A DNA stretch of 64,000 nt, from contig CP154954.1 of the NCBI GenBank assembly GCA_039621445.1, forward strand, positions 63,570,046 to 63,634,045, in the 5' to 3' direction. This document shows, one piece after another, positions 12,639 through 19,829 of this stretch (the first letter of the stretch is position 1; every line of letters begins with the position of its first letter). This DNA is from Euglena gracilis. Lineage: Eukaryota > Euglenida > Euglenophyceae > Euglenales. The notes under the pieces are model-generated. The model was not told the DNA's origin. It did not search any database and saw only the letters and a list, made by a program, of their open reading frames with translations. The translations under genes and the position numbers were made by a program.

Positions 12639-13670
12639 TCCCCGACCCTTTGGACCCCCCCTGGGCTCTTTGCTCTTGGTGTGGTTCCTAGTTGTTGTGT
12701 TGCTGTCTCCCGTTGTGTTTTCAATGGGATGGGCATACGGGCAGGAGGTGGTCCTCCACCAGCATCCCATCCCATACTTGCACATGCGCTGTTCCCCCGT
12801 GGGTCTGCCCCGCCCTTCCCTTGGGGAGCCCCCCTCTGTGGGCTGCACTTTTTGGGTGTACCCCCACCAGTTGGCTGGGTGCTGGTACGGACAGTATGGG
12901 TATAGACACCGCTGTCCAAACCAGCACGCCTTGCCATTGCTGGGGGTGTTGGTGCAGGTGTGAGTGTGTCCACCTTTGGTGTGGTTACCTCCAAACTGCG
13001 GTGGCAAAATCAAGTTTGCGCTGTCACGACGCGACCGCGTGCGAGGCGGGTGGTTGGGTGTGTGTGTAGAAATTGATTTTCCGGTGCCTCGGACTGTGGT
13101 TCAGCCTTTGGCACTGTTTGCTTTGTTTTGCTGAACGGGTTGATGCCATTTCTGGTGGGGCAGGCACTACCCCCCCCCCCCCCGGGGTCGGATTTCGGCC
13201 TGTGCCCAGGCACATTCCTTCTGGGGGCCATTTTTGGTTCCCCGGTGCCTTCGGCGCTGGGGTCTGTGCTGGGGCACTTTTGGCCGTGTGCCCTACCCCC
13301 CCCCCCCCCGGGGTCGGATCGGGAGTGCCTTGGAGTGCCTGCCCAGGCAGGCCCCCCCCCCCCCCCGGGGTGGGGTCAGCACCACCTTAAAAAACAGCCT
13401 GCCACACACTCTCCAAACCAAATACAGCTGAGAAGCTGAACCAAAGATGCTGCGACCCACCACGCCACTTTCTTTGATAAAATGCTGGCAGAGGCACGAA
13501 GGAAAGCGCCCTTCCCCACAAGGACTTCATCTCCGTTCTGGTCCAGCACTGCCATATAGCCGTGCGACTGGAGGTCGAGAGAGCCGCGCTGCGGGCAGGC
13601 CGCAGTTCAGGGCAGGCCCCCCTCCAGCCCCAGCTCAAAGAAATGGAAGCATGCGCATACACGCACGCGA

Positions 13671-13722
<52 letters not shown>

Positions 13723-14186
13723 TCACTCACCCACCCACCCACCCACCCACTCACTTACTCACCACATAGACACCCCCCACCCCCACCCACACCCACACCC
13801 ACACCCACACCCACACCCACACCCACACCCACACCCACACCACACCCGCAGACACAGACACACATACACACACACACACACACAAACCACACAACACACA
13901 CACACACACACACACCTCTGACACAACACAACAACAACAACAACACGCACACAAACACACAGAACAACATGCCCACCCACCCACCCACCCACCCACCCAC
14001 ACAAGCATCCAAGGACACTTTCCTCCACGTTCTCCAGACCTGTGCCAACTGTCTAATCGGTTTCCCACGGGGGGGGGGGGTGTCAGCCCAACCACCCCAC
14101 CGCCAGAAGGCGGGGGCCAACCAAACCCTGGCCCGGGCTCAGGGCCGCATCCTCCCGCTGGTGCTCCGCCGCCCAGTTGGTGTTGG
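1..14186 (-). CDS. NEK-like serine/threonine protein kinase, multi-exon gene, 3' end beyond the window (gene-level span)
   Basis: Read right to left, the exons give a protein kinase domain in canonical order: glycine loop (GKGAFGVAVLV), helix C and HPFIVRC, hinge (LLMEYVDAGS), helix E and HGDL, KPANVLL, DFG, SPLYMSPE, DVWALG, and the NEK-type ending LLVKDPESRPSLDAILELP. Most junctions are in phase. The RPS-x(3)-IL-x(2)-P ending and the helix C region resemble NEK kinases, a large family in Euglenozoa with many cytoskeletal and flagellar members; that role here is inference. The catalytic loop is HGD rather than HRD. A charged Glu/Ala-rich tail runs off the window. Exons: 14134-14186, 13502-13588, 11365-11412, 10579-10598 (tentative), 10353-10436, 9298-9365, 4725-4759, 3678-3752, 2251-2277, 1726-1920, 1066-1099, 883-978, 498-641, 1-88. 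The true start codon was not found. Confidence 0.85.
498..641 (-). CDS. kinase exon: end of C-lobe and start of C-terminal tail
   Basis: The exon opens with SLDAILELPYLRAF, completing the RPS-x-x-x-IL-x-x-P signature, then continues CGRHADFLTAAG and an Ala/Pro/Glu-rich tail. The 5' boundary lies inside the CCGCCC repeat. The 3' boundary before GGGCAG is approximate. Confidence 0.8.
883..978 (-). CDS. kinase exon: helices G-H, MRTLIQVLLVKDPESR
   Basis: The frame runs SLPQPVAVPGEVPEGMRTLI then QVLLVKDPESRP, the typical L-x-x-LL-x-x-DP-x-x-RP of kinase subdomain XI. The 3' boundary falls in a CCGCCC direct repeat shared with the next exon, so the exact cut is ambiguous, but joining there gives SRPSLDAIL without a frame break. 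Confidence 0.85.
984..1062. mobile_element. 79-bp MITE-like element that forms an intron (introner)
   Basis: The element starts CAGACTTCCATTTGGTG and its far end, reverse-complemented, starts CAGACTTTCATTTTGTG. The inverted repeats run about 25 bp into a shared GCCGCGG. It is flanked by perfect 8-bp duplicates gacaggat at 976-983 and 1063-1070. It sits inside the kinase coding sequence, and the in-frame splice takes the element plus 3 bp of one duplicate and 5 bp of the other. Confidence 0.9.
1066..1099 (-). CDS. kinase exon: helix G segment (EQTALMAHIL)
   Basis: Thirty-four nt encode GEQTALMAHIL and end within the Leu codon. The downstream intron is the 79-bp MITE-like element plus 8 bp of its target-site duplication. 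After removal the codon is restored to CTG and the protein reads AHILSLPQPV in frame. Confidence 0.75.
1726..1920 (-). CDS. kinase exon: DFG, activation loop, APE-like motif and helix F
   Basis: Sixty-five codons begin DGLVKLVDFGACQKLEG and continue through SPLYMSPE (the APE-type motif) and YDERHDVWALGAILYLLAT (helix F, subdomain IX). The acceptor is CTG plus 5 nt. The 3' boundary before TGGCAG is uncertain by 1-2 nt because the phase to the next exon is off by one under the strict rule. Confidence 0.9.
2251..2277 (-). CDS. 27-nt kinase microexon: second half of catalytic loop (KPANVLL)
   Basis: Nine codons, KPANVLLTH, are preceded exactly by CTG plus 5 nt and followed exactly by GCTCAG, and are in phase 0 on both sides. 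The exon fills the gap between HGDL and DGLVKLVDFG, supplying the catalytic-loop lysine and the magnesium-binding asparagine. It was predicted to be missing and then found with the nonconventional splice rule. Confidence 0.85.
2348..2682. mobile_element. MITE, GGTTCGATATA family, diverged copy
   Basis: Both ends carry inverted CAGGGTTCGATATA, followed by a poly-G stretch and CAGGTGGGGGG-type subterminal sequence. The interior has a short hairpin-like GGCGCTTTGTGCCG region. No clear 8-bp target duplication remains. It is the same family as 17171-17551 and lies in the kinase intron between the DFG-side microexon and helix E. Confidence 0.75.
3049..3330 (+). repeat. purine (A/G) tract, AAAGAA-type
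   Basis: Almost uninterrupted A and G with units such as AAGAAAAG. Open frames on either strand give only Lys/Glu/Arg or Phe/Leu/Ser runs and are not genes. It is intronic within the kinase gene. Confidence 0.9.
3678..3752 (-). CDS. kinase exon: helix E and first half of catalytic loop (HGDL)
   Basis: Twenty-five codons run from VMQWTSQVFSAVAYLH to HGDL. The intron before ends CTG plus 5 nt (possibly 4, for the +C frame) and the intron after begins GGCCAG. The catalytic aspartate is present. The residue before it is Gly, where most kinases have Arg (HRD). Confidence 0.85.
4725..4759 (-). CDS. kinase microexon: helix D to LPE motif
   Basis: Thirty-five nt read VARQQSQPLPE plus two bases. They follow a pyrimidine-rich AG acceptor and end before AACCAG. 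Joined to the next exon this gives LPE-D-VMQWTSQVF, which matches the LPE-x-x-x-x-W spacing before helix E in NEK kinases. It lies alone inside a 5.5-kb intron and was found by phase and motif. Confidence 0.6.
5051..5967. mobile_element. element with ~180-bp imperfect terminal inverted repeats
   Basis: The sequence from 5051 (CAGTTGCTGCTGGAAAGC) to about 5230 recurs inverted at about 5780-5967. Shared landmarks are GGATGACTCGGC, GGACATGAC, CACTTTCAAGTTAGT and TTTCTGATGCAAGAA. The ends are CAG and CTG. The interior carries a copy of another dispersed repeat and no transposase frame. No clear target duplication was seen. Confidence 0.65.
6040..8960. repeat. cluster of dispersed GCGCA palindromes
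   Basis: At least a dozen short palindromic or near-palindromic blocks of the form AATGCGCA-N-TGCGCATT occur (for example near 6040, 6465, 6820, 7420, 7840, 8110, 8140, 8240, 8657 and 8938). They lie between otherwise unrelated intron sequence. Many spurious frames here pass through them. Confidence 0.75.
9298..9365 (-). CDS. kinase exon: hinge region
   Basis: The frame encodes VTDAGRDGTRGHLLMEYVDAGS. HLLMEYVDAGS is the hinge and start of helix D (subdomain V). The end falls at CTGCAG. Keeping a few more codons (LQD) would give the common GSLQD, so the donor is uncertain by up to 9 nt. Confidence 0.8.
9461..9941. mobile_element. MITE with perfect 16-bp inverted repeats and 8-bp target duplication
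   Basis: The left end CAGGGAATTTCTTAAG is the exact reverse complement of the right end. The flanks are identical 8-mers gtggtggg at 9453-9460 and 9942-9949. The 481-bp interior is made of repeated GCTGCTGGCTGG-type units and long C/G runs with no coding capacity. The 8-bp duplication fits hAT-like or other 8-bp-TSD transposases; the mobilising enzyme is not in the window. It lies in the kinase intron between helix C and the hinge exon. Confidence 0.9.
10353..10436 (-). CDS. kinase exon: helix C and beta-4
   Basis: The frame reads DRQAFLREAEVLQALDHPF then IVRCSASF, a classic helix C with its conserved glutamate (REAEVL) and the HPFIV strand of subdomains III-IV. The 5' side is a plain AG acceptor and the 3' side is TGGCAG, a nonconventional donor with CAG at +4. 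One leftover base joins AG at the next exon to give Gln. Confidence 0.85.
10579..10598 (-). CDS. tentative 20-nt kinase microexon with the beta-3 lysine
   Basis: A stretch bounded by CAG on its 5' side and GTAAAT on its 3' side reads CRVKEK in the frame that makes the join to the next exon (E-DRQAF) in phase. The VK would be the ATP-anchoring lysine of subdomain II. The surroundings are AT-rich and the join to the previous exon needs a GC or shifted donor, so this is only a candidate. Confidence 0.3.
11365..11412 (-). CDS. kinase exon: completion of glycine loop and strand beta-2
   Basis: Sixteen codons, GVAVLVRDTAGNLLCD, follow GKGAF in phase 0 and supply the last glycine and the beta-2 strand. 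The exon ends just before AAGCAGCAG, so the exact donor within this CAG repeat is ambiguous by one codon. Confidence 0.7.
12395..12645. repeat. CTG/CAG triplet repeats
   Basis: Two runs of (CTG)n on the plus strand (about 12397-12429 and 12583-12637) read as CAG on the minus strand, at the 3' part of the nested CCCH coding region. They make the reading frame there hard to assign. Confidence 0.85.
12504..13151 (-). CDS. CCCH zinc-finger coding region nested in a kinase intron
   Basis: The frame holds two CCCH fingers of the Nab2/ZC3H14 spacing: CWFGQRCLYPYCPYQHP (12879-12926; C-x5-C-x4-C-x3-H) and CKYGMGCWWRTTSCPYAHP (12729-12782; C-x5-C-x6-C-x3-H). Proteins with such fingers usually bind polyadenylated RNA. 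Upstream, PFSKTKQTVPKAEPQSEAPE follows an AG acceptor but is in another frame, so a small intron is needed near 13000-12935. Downstream, CAG repeats give Ser, Gln or Ala runs depending on frame, and the 3' end is unsettled (12504 is the stop of the finger frame). It lies between two kinase exons on the same strand: a nested gene or a recent insertion or pseudogene. Confidence 0.6.
13155..13375. repeat. triplicated poly-C/GGGGTCGG unit
   Basis: Three copies of a unit with 13-16 C residues followed by GGGGT(C/G)GG, with GTGCCTGCCCAGGCA-type sequence nearby, occur at about 13170, 13300 and 13357. It is intronic and non-coding. Confidence 0.7.
13502..13588 (-). CDS. kinase exon: start of N-lobe and glycine-rich loop
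   Basis: Twenty-nine in-frame codons end in VLVGKGAF, the first half of the G-x-G-x-x-G nucleotide-binding loop. The 5' side has both CTG plus 5 nt and a plain AG. The next exon opens with GVAVLVRD and completes the loop in phase. A plus-strand frame over the same bases (from HKDFISVLVQ) also looks protein-like but is the antisense shadow. Confidence 0.75.
13672..14008. repeat. compound microsatellite (CA, CCCA, CCCACA)
   Basis: Runs of CACA, CACT, CCCACC and (CCCACA)n with short interruptions. The open frames across it (Thr/His or Cys/Val repeats) are artefacts of the repeat. Confidence 0.95.
14134..14186 (-). CDS. candidate N-terminal exon of the kinase gene
   Basis: The GC3-rich frame encodes NTNWAAEHQREDAALSP. 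It is preceded by CTG plus 5 nt and followed by GGCCAG, the two nonconventional splice marks, and it ends in phase 0 to match the glycine-loop exon. No family motif is visible, so membership rests on phase and position. It could instead belong to the CCCH zinc-finger gene nested just downstream. Confidence 0.4.
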
Positions 14187-16540
14187 GCGGGCAGTATGGC
14201 ATCCGCCCCGCGGTGTGTGGTGGTTGGAGACGTCTGGGGGGGGGGGAGGGAAGGGCGAGACAGGCATTCAGTTGGGGGGGGGGGGGAGGGCAATGAACAC
14301 ATCCACTTCCTTCTGTAATTTGTCTTCCTCCTCTTGGGTCCGTTGTGTGCAGCGCGGTGAACAAGATCTGAGACCCTCAAAAAAAAGGGCCTGCGATCCC
14401 CATGCAATACAGTGCCAGACAGTCCCTAAGAACACCCCAAGAAGGGATGTATTGCCGGCAGAAGAAAAGAGAGCATACGACGGAGGTGGAGCATACGATG
14501 GACGAGGATGTGTTTCTTGCTGATGGACAAAAAAGTTCCAAAGAACGTTTTTCTGTTGCATATATGTGCGTGCCCGCCCGTAGTTGGACCGAGCTTGATT
14601 CCGCACTCTTGTGGTTGCGATGCATTTAATTTGGCAGCTGTCATAGCTTTCATACACCAAAGATTCCAACAGATTTGCGTTGACGACCCTTAATATTGAT
14701 TTGTGACTCTTTGCAATTGTTCATGACTGTTCATGATTTTCATGATTATTTGCGTACTACAAAAACGGAAGTTTTTCATTTTCATTGCCACCAAAATGAC
14801 AATAGACTTTATGATACAATGCAATTTTTCAAAACTTTTAATATTTTGCATATTTTTGCGGAATTTTGTGAAAATTTTGAATGTTTTTTGAAAAAATCAG
14901 TTCCTGAAAAATGGCAGCAGGTACATGGAGTCAAAATCAATTTTATTGAACCATTATCAGTCACTTTGGGCTATTTCTGGTATGATTGTCAGCAATTTTG
15001 GACTCCTCCTCCTTATTCTCCTCCTCCTCCTCCTTCTTCTTCTTCTTATGTTAAATTCTAACTATCATCGTCATCATCGTCGCTGTCGTCATCACATTTG
15101 TGATTTTACGTGGTATTTGTGATTCTGGGAGATCTCCGAAATTATGCTGGCTCGTGACTATTCGTGCTAATTCCTGGCTTGAATTTGTGGGAGAAATAAA
15201 CAAGACTGGACATATAATTTGTGATGAATTTCGCTCAAAAATGGCTGGCCCTCTCTCTGATGGTTGACCCATAGTTTTTTGAGTGACCTGGCCAATTATG
15301 CCCCGCAGGACTCCAGGCAGAATGGGCAGGGGGGGGGGAAATGCGCTGGACGGCCCTCGGAAAAAATGCGCAAAAATGCGCAAAAATGCGCAAAAAAATG
15401 CACAAAAAATGCGCTGAGTTTGTGACATTCCTAAGGGAAAAAGAACTTAGACAAATTTCCAACAGTAAACCCAAAATTAAACCAAAATCACCAAAAAGAG
15501 CTGAAATGAAGGCATTTTGGCCAAAAAAGTGCGAAAATGGGTTCGTTGGTTACAGAAATGGGTCAGTTGAACGTGGGCAAAATTCGCTGAGCATGTGATT
15601 TGGGTGGAAAATGTGCAAAAGTGGCAAAATGCAAAATTGGGCAAAAAAGGCGCAAAATTGAAAATGGGCAAAAATGGGCAAAAAATGCGCAAAAAAGCCG
15701 CAAAAATTGAAAACGTGCAAAATTGGGCAAAAAAAGGCGCAAAAAAAAATTGAAAATGTGCAAAATTGGGCAAAAAAAATGCGCAAAAAAACCGCAAAAA
15801 TTGAAAATGTGCAAAATTGGGCGAAAAATGCGCAAAAAGGCGCAAAAATTGAAAATGTGCAAAATTGGGCAAAAAATGCGCAAAAAATGCGCAAAAAAAT
15901 GGACAATGTGCAAAAAGGGGGGGAAATTGCAAAAATGCGCAAAAAATGCGCATTTTTGAAAAACTGACAAAAATGCGCAAAAAATGCGCAAAAATGCGAA
16001 AAAAATGCGAAACGCATTTCCCCCCCCTGGAATGGGGCATTCACATCCTCAGGGAAAAAAACAGAAAATTGCAGATCTCCTGTCTGGATTTAGTTTTTTT
16101 TTTGCACCACAATAATGAAATAAATAGGAATAAAATTGCCATTACAATGTCATAACACGTACAACATGCAATATGATGGTGACGACGATGCTGATATGAT
16201 CACGTAAGAAAATAAAATTGCTTTATAAAAATTCATTTGAAACCATAAATTGGCTTGCAGTGCTTTATCAAAAATTTAGAACCCTGGATGGCCACTGGAA
16301 ATACAAGTTTTCCCTTTAAAGCAGAGAACTGAACTTCAATTTGAGCAGACACCCTGTGTGTGCTTGCACAGAATGGGAATCCGCACAGGATACTGTGTGG
16401 TCGGCAGGTATTGTGGGTTGCATGGCTCATTTGCGCATATGCCAACTGTTTGGCATGAGGGTTGGAGAGGGTCAGGCTGGGGTGGGAAGGGACAGGGGAG
16501 AGCGGAGGGGGCGGTGTGCGGAGTGAGCGGCCGGCGGCCG
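14187..16540. other. intergenic: AT-rich stretch and GCAAAAAT satellite
   Basis: No coding exon was recognised. 14690-15230 is AT-rich and plain. The satellite at 15345-16015 follows. The kinase start codon and promoter should lie here or within 13600-14700, but nothing decisive was seen. Confidence 0.5.
15345..16015. repeat. irregular satellite of GCAAAAATGCGCAAAA units
   Basis: Units of about 8-45 bp built from TGCGCAAAAA, TTGAAAATGTGCAAAATTGGGC and similar are repeated in one direction many times. Open frames are Lys/Ala/Gln or Phe/Ala/His repeats without protein character. Confidence 0.9.
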
Positions 16541-16630
16541 TCACAGCTCCTCGTCGCTGTCCTGGGGGGCGGTCTTCGCCTGCTTCTTCGCCTTCTTCCG
16601 CTCCTTGGCCGTCTTCCGCGCCTTGGTCCG
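16541..16630 (-). CDS. Grn1-domain gene exon 3 (stop codon)
   Basis: RTKARKTAKERKKAKKQAKT is followed by an acidic DSDEEL end and TGA at 16541-16543. It joins exon 2 inside a GAGCGGC repeat to keep EERRTKAR in frame. Confidence 0.85.
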   Translation of the reverse strand, partial: RTKARKTAKERKKAKKQAKTAPQDSDEEL

Positions 16631-18519
16631 CCGCTCTGAGGGGCGAGGGGGGCCGGCGAGCCAGACACCGTGAATTGGGCGGACCACCGGTGGGGAGGAA
16701 GAGGGAGGCTGGCTGGGCGGCCGGGACTGCGGTTTCGTTGGCCACCCACCGACGTATTTTGAATTGGCGCTCGCAAACTCACGCTCACACTCACACTCAC
16801 ACTCACATTCTCACAAAAGCAGCTCAATATTTCTCCGGTGGCAATGAATGCCAATCGACATTTATCGAGTGCCACCTGAACCACCGCCTAATGCATGGAA
16901 TACACTTTGACTTGATGTATCCAAATCAAACTTACAATGTGCCTTTATCGGGGATCTGTCGAAAGGAACAAGGAGAGCACGTCAACTGAGACATTTTGTG
17001 AAAATGTCTCAGTTCTCTTCACAGTTCTCAAAATAAAAAATAAATCCTGGAATGGTTGTTGGGGGGTGACTTGTGACGACTTGTGACTTACGAAGGGTGG
17101 ACCCCCTGCCCCCTAGGTGGGGACTGGGGCTCGACCACCTCTCACCATGCTTGCACACACAACCCGGGAGCAGGGTTCGATATAAGGACAGGTGGGGGGG
17201 GGTGGTCCGGACCCCCCCTGCGGGCCAGGAGGGGGGGGGGTGGGGGGACACCCCCCCCACCTAAACAGGTGCGCGGTCAGGGTGGCCGAAAATTTTTGAA
17301 CCCCCAAAACGACCAAAAGTGCCGTTTTGGGCACTTTTTGGGCAAAAATGTGCCAAAAATGCAAAAAATTTTCGGCGCAAAGCGCCGGAGGAAAAAAATT
17401 GACCCTTTTTGGGGGGGTCCCGGGAACCCCCCCGAGGGTCGGTCCGGACCCCCCTGGCAGGTGGGGGGGGGTCCGGACCCCCCTGCGGGCCAGGAGGGGG
17501 GGGGGACACCCCCCACCTAAACCATGTACGCCCTCCTTATATCAAACCCTGCCCGGGAGGGGGGGGGGCATCGTGACACTGCGCTAGGGAAAATAATGCC
17601 GAATGCAGCAAACTTTCAGTAAATCGGTGCCACTGGAACCCCACCAGGATGGGGCTGGGGGTCAACTCCCCCACCCCCCATGGTGCTTCCGGGGTCCCCA
17701 TTGAGCCCTGATCTCGTGGGCTCCCAATGGCACACCCTCCGCGTGCTGCCGCTCCTCCAGGATGGCCTTGAGCATGGCCTCCTTGTGCACCCACGACTTG
17801 GGGATGGTCAGCTCCACGGGCTTCTCCTTCTTGGGCTTCTTCAGCCCGGCCTTCTTGGCCAGGCGGCGCAGCTTGCGGTGGTGGTTTGCCTGCGGGGCCG
17901 CCACCCCCACCCTGCACCCTCCGTTGGGAGCCCCCACCGGCTCCGATGCGGCTGCGTGCTTGAGCCACGCGCAGCTGAAACCAGAGCTTTCGAAGATACC
18001 AGCCACGCGGAGCAACACCTGTCACAACCCCCGATGCCACGGACGGTGCCATGCAAATGAGGTAAACCACGTGCATGACAGTCTGGGGGTCGTCAACGCA
18101 TAGCATTTTGGAAAGAAAGTGGTTGAGAAATGCGCTGAAAGGGCACCTGGAAAACTGGGAGGGGTGGATAGGGTTCCGAGCTTCTTGATCAACCCTGACC
18201 ATGAGAAAACTCGAATGGTAAAAAAAATATTAGGAAAAACCTCTGGAAAGAATATAATGATAAGACAAATGTTAAGATAAGACAAACGACAGGATGAGAC
18301 AAATATAAGGATAAAACAAATATTAGGATAAGACTCTGGGCAATGCCATTACGTGGTCCGGTTAACTGCGACACGAAACACCCCAGGATGGCCACGCCAA
18401 GCCCGCCCCAACCCCCGGCGAGGGTGCCGTCCTCTGGCGGCAGCCCCGGCCCGCACCTTCTTCTGGAGGGCGTACTTGTGCTTCAGCGTCACCTGCTTGC
18501 TACCCTTCTTCAGCACCAT
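16541..18519 (-). CDS. GNL3/nucleostemin N-terminal-domain (GN3L_Grn1) protein, complete, 97 aa
   Basis: Three exons (18457-18519, 17749-17889, 16541-16630) give a complete 97-codon frame from ATG to TGA. The N-terminus (MVLKKGSKQVTLKHKYALQK, then HHRKLRRLAKKAGLKKPKKE, then PKSWVHKEAML) matches the lysine-rich coiled-coil domain that targets nucleostemin/GNL3 GTPases to the nucleolus (Pfam GN3L_Grn1). No circularly permuted GTPase domain follows; the gene ends with a Lys/Arg-rich helix and the acidic tail QDSDEEL. Intron 1 is ordinary GT-AG (AAG/GTGCGG ... GCAG/GCA). Intron 2 is ambiguous within a GAGCGGC direct repeat. A nucleolar or ribosome-assembly role is inferred. Short stand-alone proteins with this domain also exist in trypanosomatids, as I recall. 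Confidence 0.85.
16984..17014. repeat. perfect 14-bp hairpin
   Basis: AACTGAGACATTTT and its exact reverse complement flank a 3-base loop. It lies inside the second intron of the Grn1-domain gene. Confidence 0.85.
17171..17551. mobile_element. MITE, GGTTCGATATA family, with perfect 8-bp target duplication
   Basis: The left end CAGGGTTCGATATAAGGA and the inverted right end CAGGGTTTGATATAAGGA differ at one of 18 positions. Both flanks are cccgggag (17163-17170 and 17552-17559). The interior is G/C-rich with a GGCGCAAAGCGCC hairpin and no coding frame. It sits within intron 2 of the Grn1-domain gene. Confidence 0.9.
17749..17889 (-). CDS. Grn1-domain gene exon 2
   Basis: Forty-seven codons from ANHHRKLRRLAKKAGLKKPK to LEER, entered through a plain AG acceptor in phase 0. 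This is the core of the Grn1 homology. Confidence 0.9.
18457..18519 (-). CDS. Grn1-domain gene exon 1 (start codon)
   Basis: ATG at 18519 opens 21 codons ending QKK, then a GTGCGG donor. The ATG is preceded by CCCGCC, and no upstream in-frame coding was seen. Confidence 0.85.
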
Positions 18520-19829
18520 GGCGGGTCCGGGGAGGCGGGGAAAGGAACGGCCTGACAAAGGGGGGGGGCACGACTTGCCCAAGGGGAACCCTCTCATCAG
18601 CAAGCCAGGGGTGAGAAACGGTGAGTTGTTCTGGAGACCGTTCTCTGGACGGTGGTTCTTGGAGAATGTACGGGAGTAACTGAGGGGTGGTATTGGGCGT
18701 TTGGCACAGGTGGTTGGCACCTAACCACACACTTTGAACACTTCCCAAAATACTTTCCTCAATGCCTTCCATTTTTCGTGCAATCGTTTCTTTTATTTTA
18801 GGCACCGAAGGTTCCTCCGCCTTAAAAAGGACATAACATGGTACGCAGAGGTGCCTATCCGGAAGATCCCCCCTGTGATCTGAGCCATGTAAAGAATAGT
18901 GGTGAATTCTCCTTTTCAACAAACCTTCCTGCAAGATCCCTTACAGAGACTGTCTTTGGGCATTTTGAGGGGGGTGTGGAAAATCCCTCCAAAGATTTGC
19001 TCAAATCCACAGGTGCACAGGCGCTCATGTGTTGTGATTAATGGGTCGGAGACGCGCATGCACATCCAGCTGGCAAGGGGCCAATACACAATTTCTGGAG
19101 GCAAAGAGAACAGGTAGATCGATCAGTTCGGCTTTTTTCTGGCCCTAATGCCAATCTAGATGACGAGCATCATCGACAAGGCAAAAAAAAAGACCAGGGC
19201 TCCGCATGCACCTGGCGTCATGTCAGACCCGAGATGGGAAGGTGGGTCCACAACCTGGACTGATCGGGCGCGTTATTAGATTTGGATCTTAATGGCCAAA
19301 TAATCTGTTCCGGACTCCCTTTGCTTGCAAGGGGGGCACCTCCCCCTAAAATTGTGTCACCCTCCACACATCGAACCTGTCCCTATTTGCTCTCCAGTCA
19401 ATGTGATGGCCGTTGGCTTGACACTTAGGCGGCCGAATTCGCACTTAAGCTTTTTTCCTTTTGATTTGCGCAATTGCGCAAATGTACCATTTTTTTGTAA
19501 CCCTTGGGACCCTGTACCCTGACACCCAGAACACGATTTAGGAACCGTTACACCCACCAATTGGAGGGGATTAACTCCCAGTGGTCTGGTGTGCATGCTG
19601 CTTACCAGGTGACGTTAATAGGACGGAGAGTGAGACTTGTGCTGTTGTGCATCGGACGGGGGAGGGGCACACACCCCTTGTAACGACACTTGGAAACGGT
19701 GCTGACGTGCTGGCTGAACTGGCTTGGATACTGCCGCCACCCGTAAGAACACACTGAGTCTCACTAGATAACAACACCACAAGCACACAGACTACGTGAG
19801 CCAGTCATCACGCAACTGATGTGTGTTTG

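Noticed and set aside
13517-13660. Plus-strand frame HKDFISVLVQHCHIAVRLEV
   Set aside because: It is the antisense of the kinase glycine-loop exon, which fits family motifs and phase on the minus strand.
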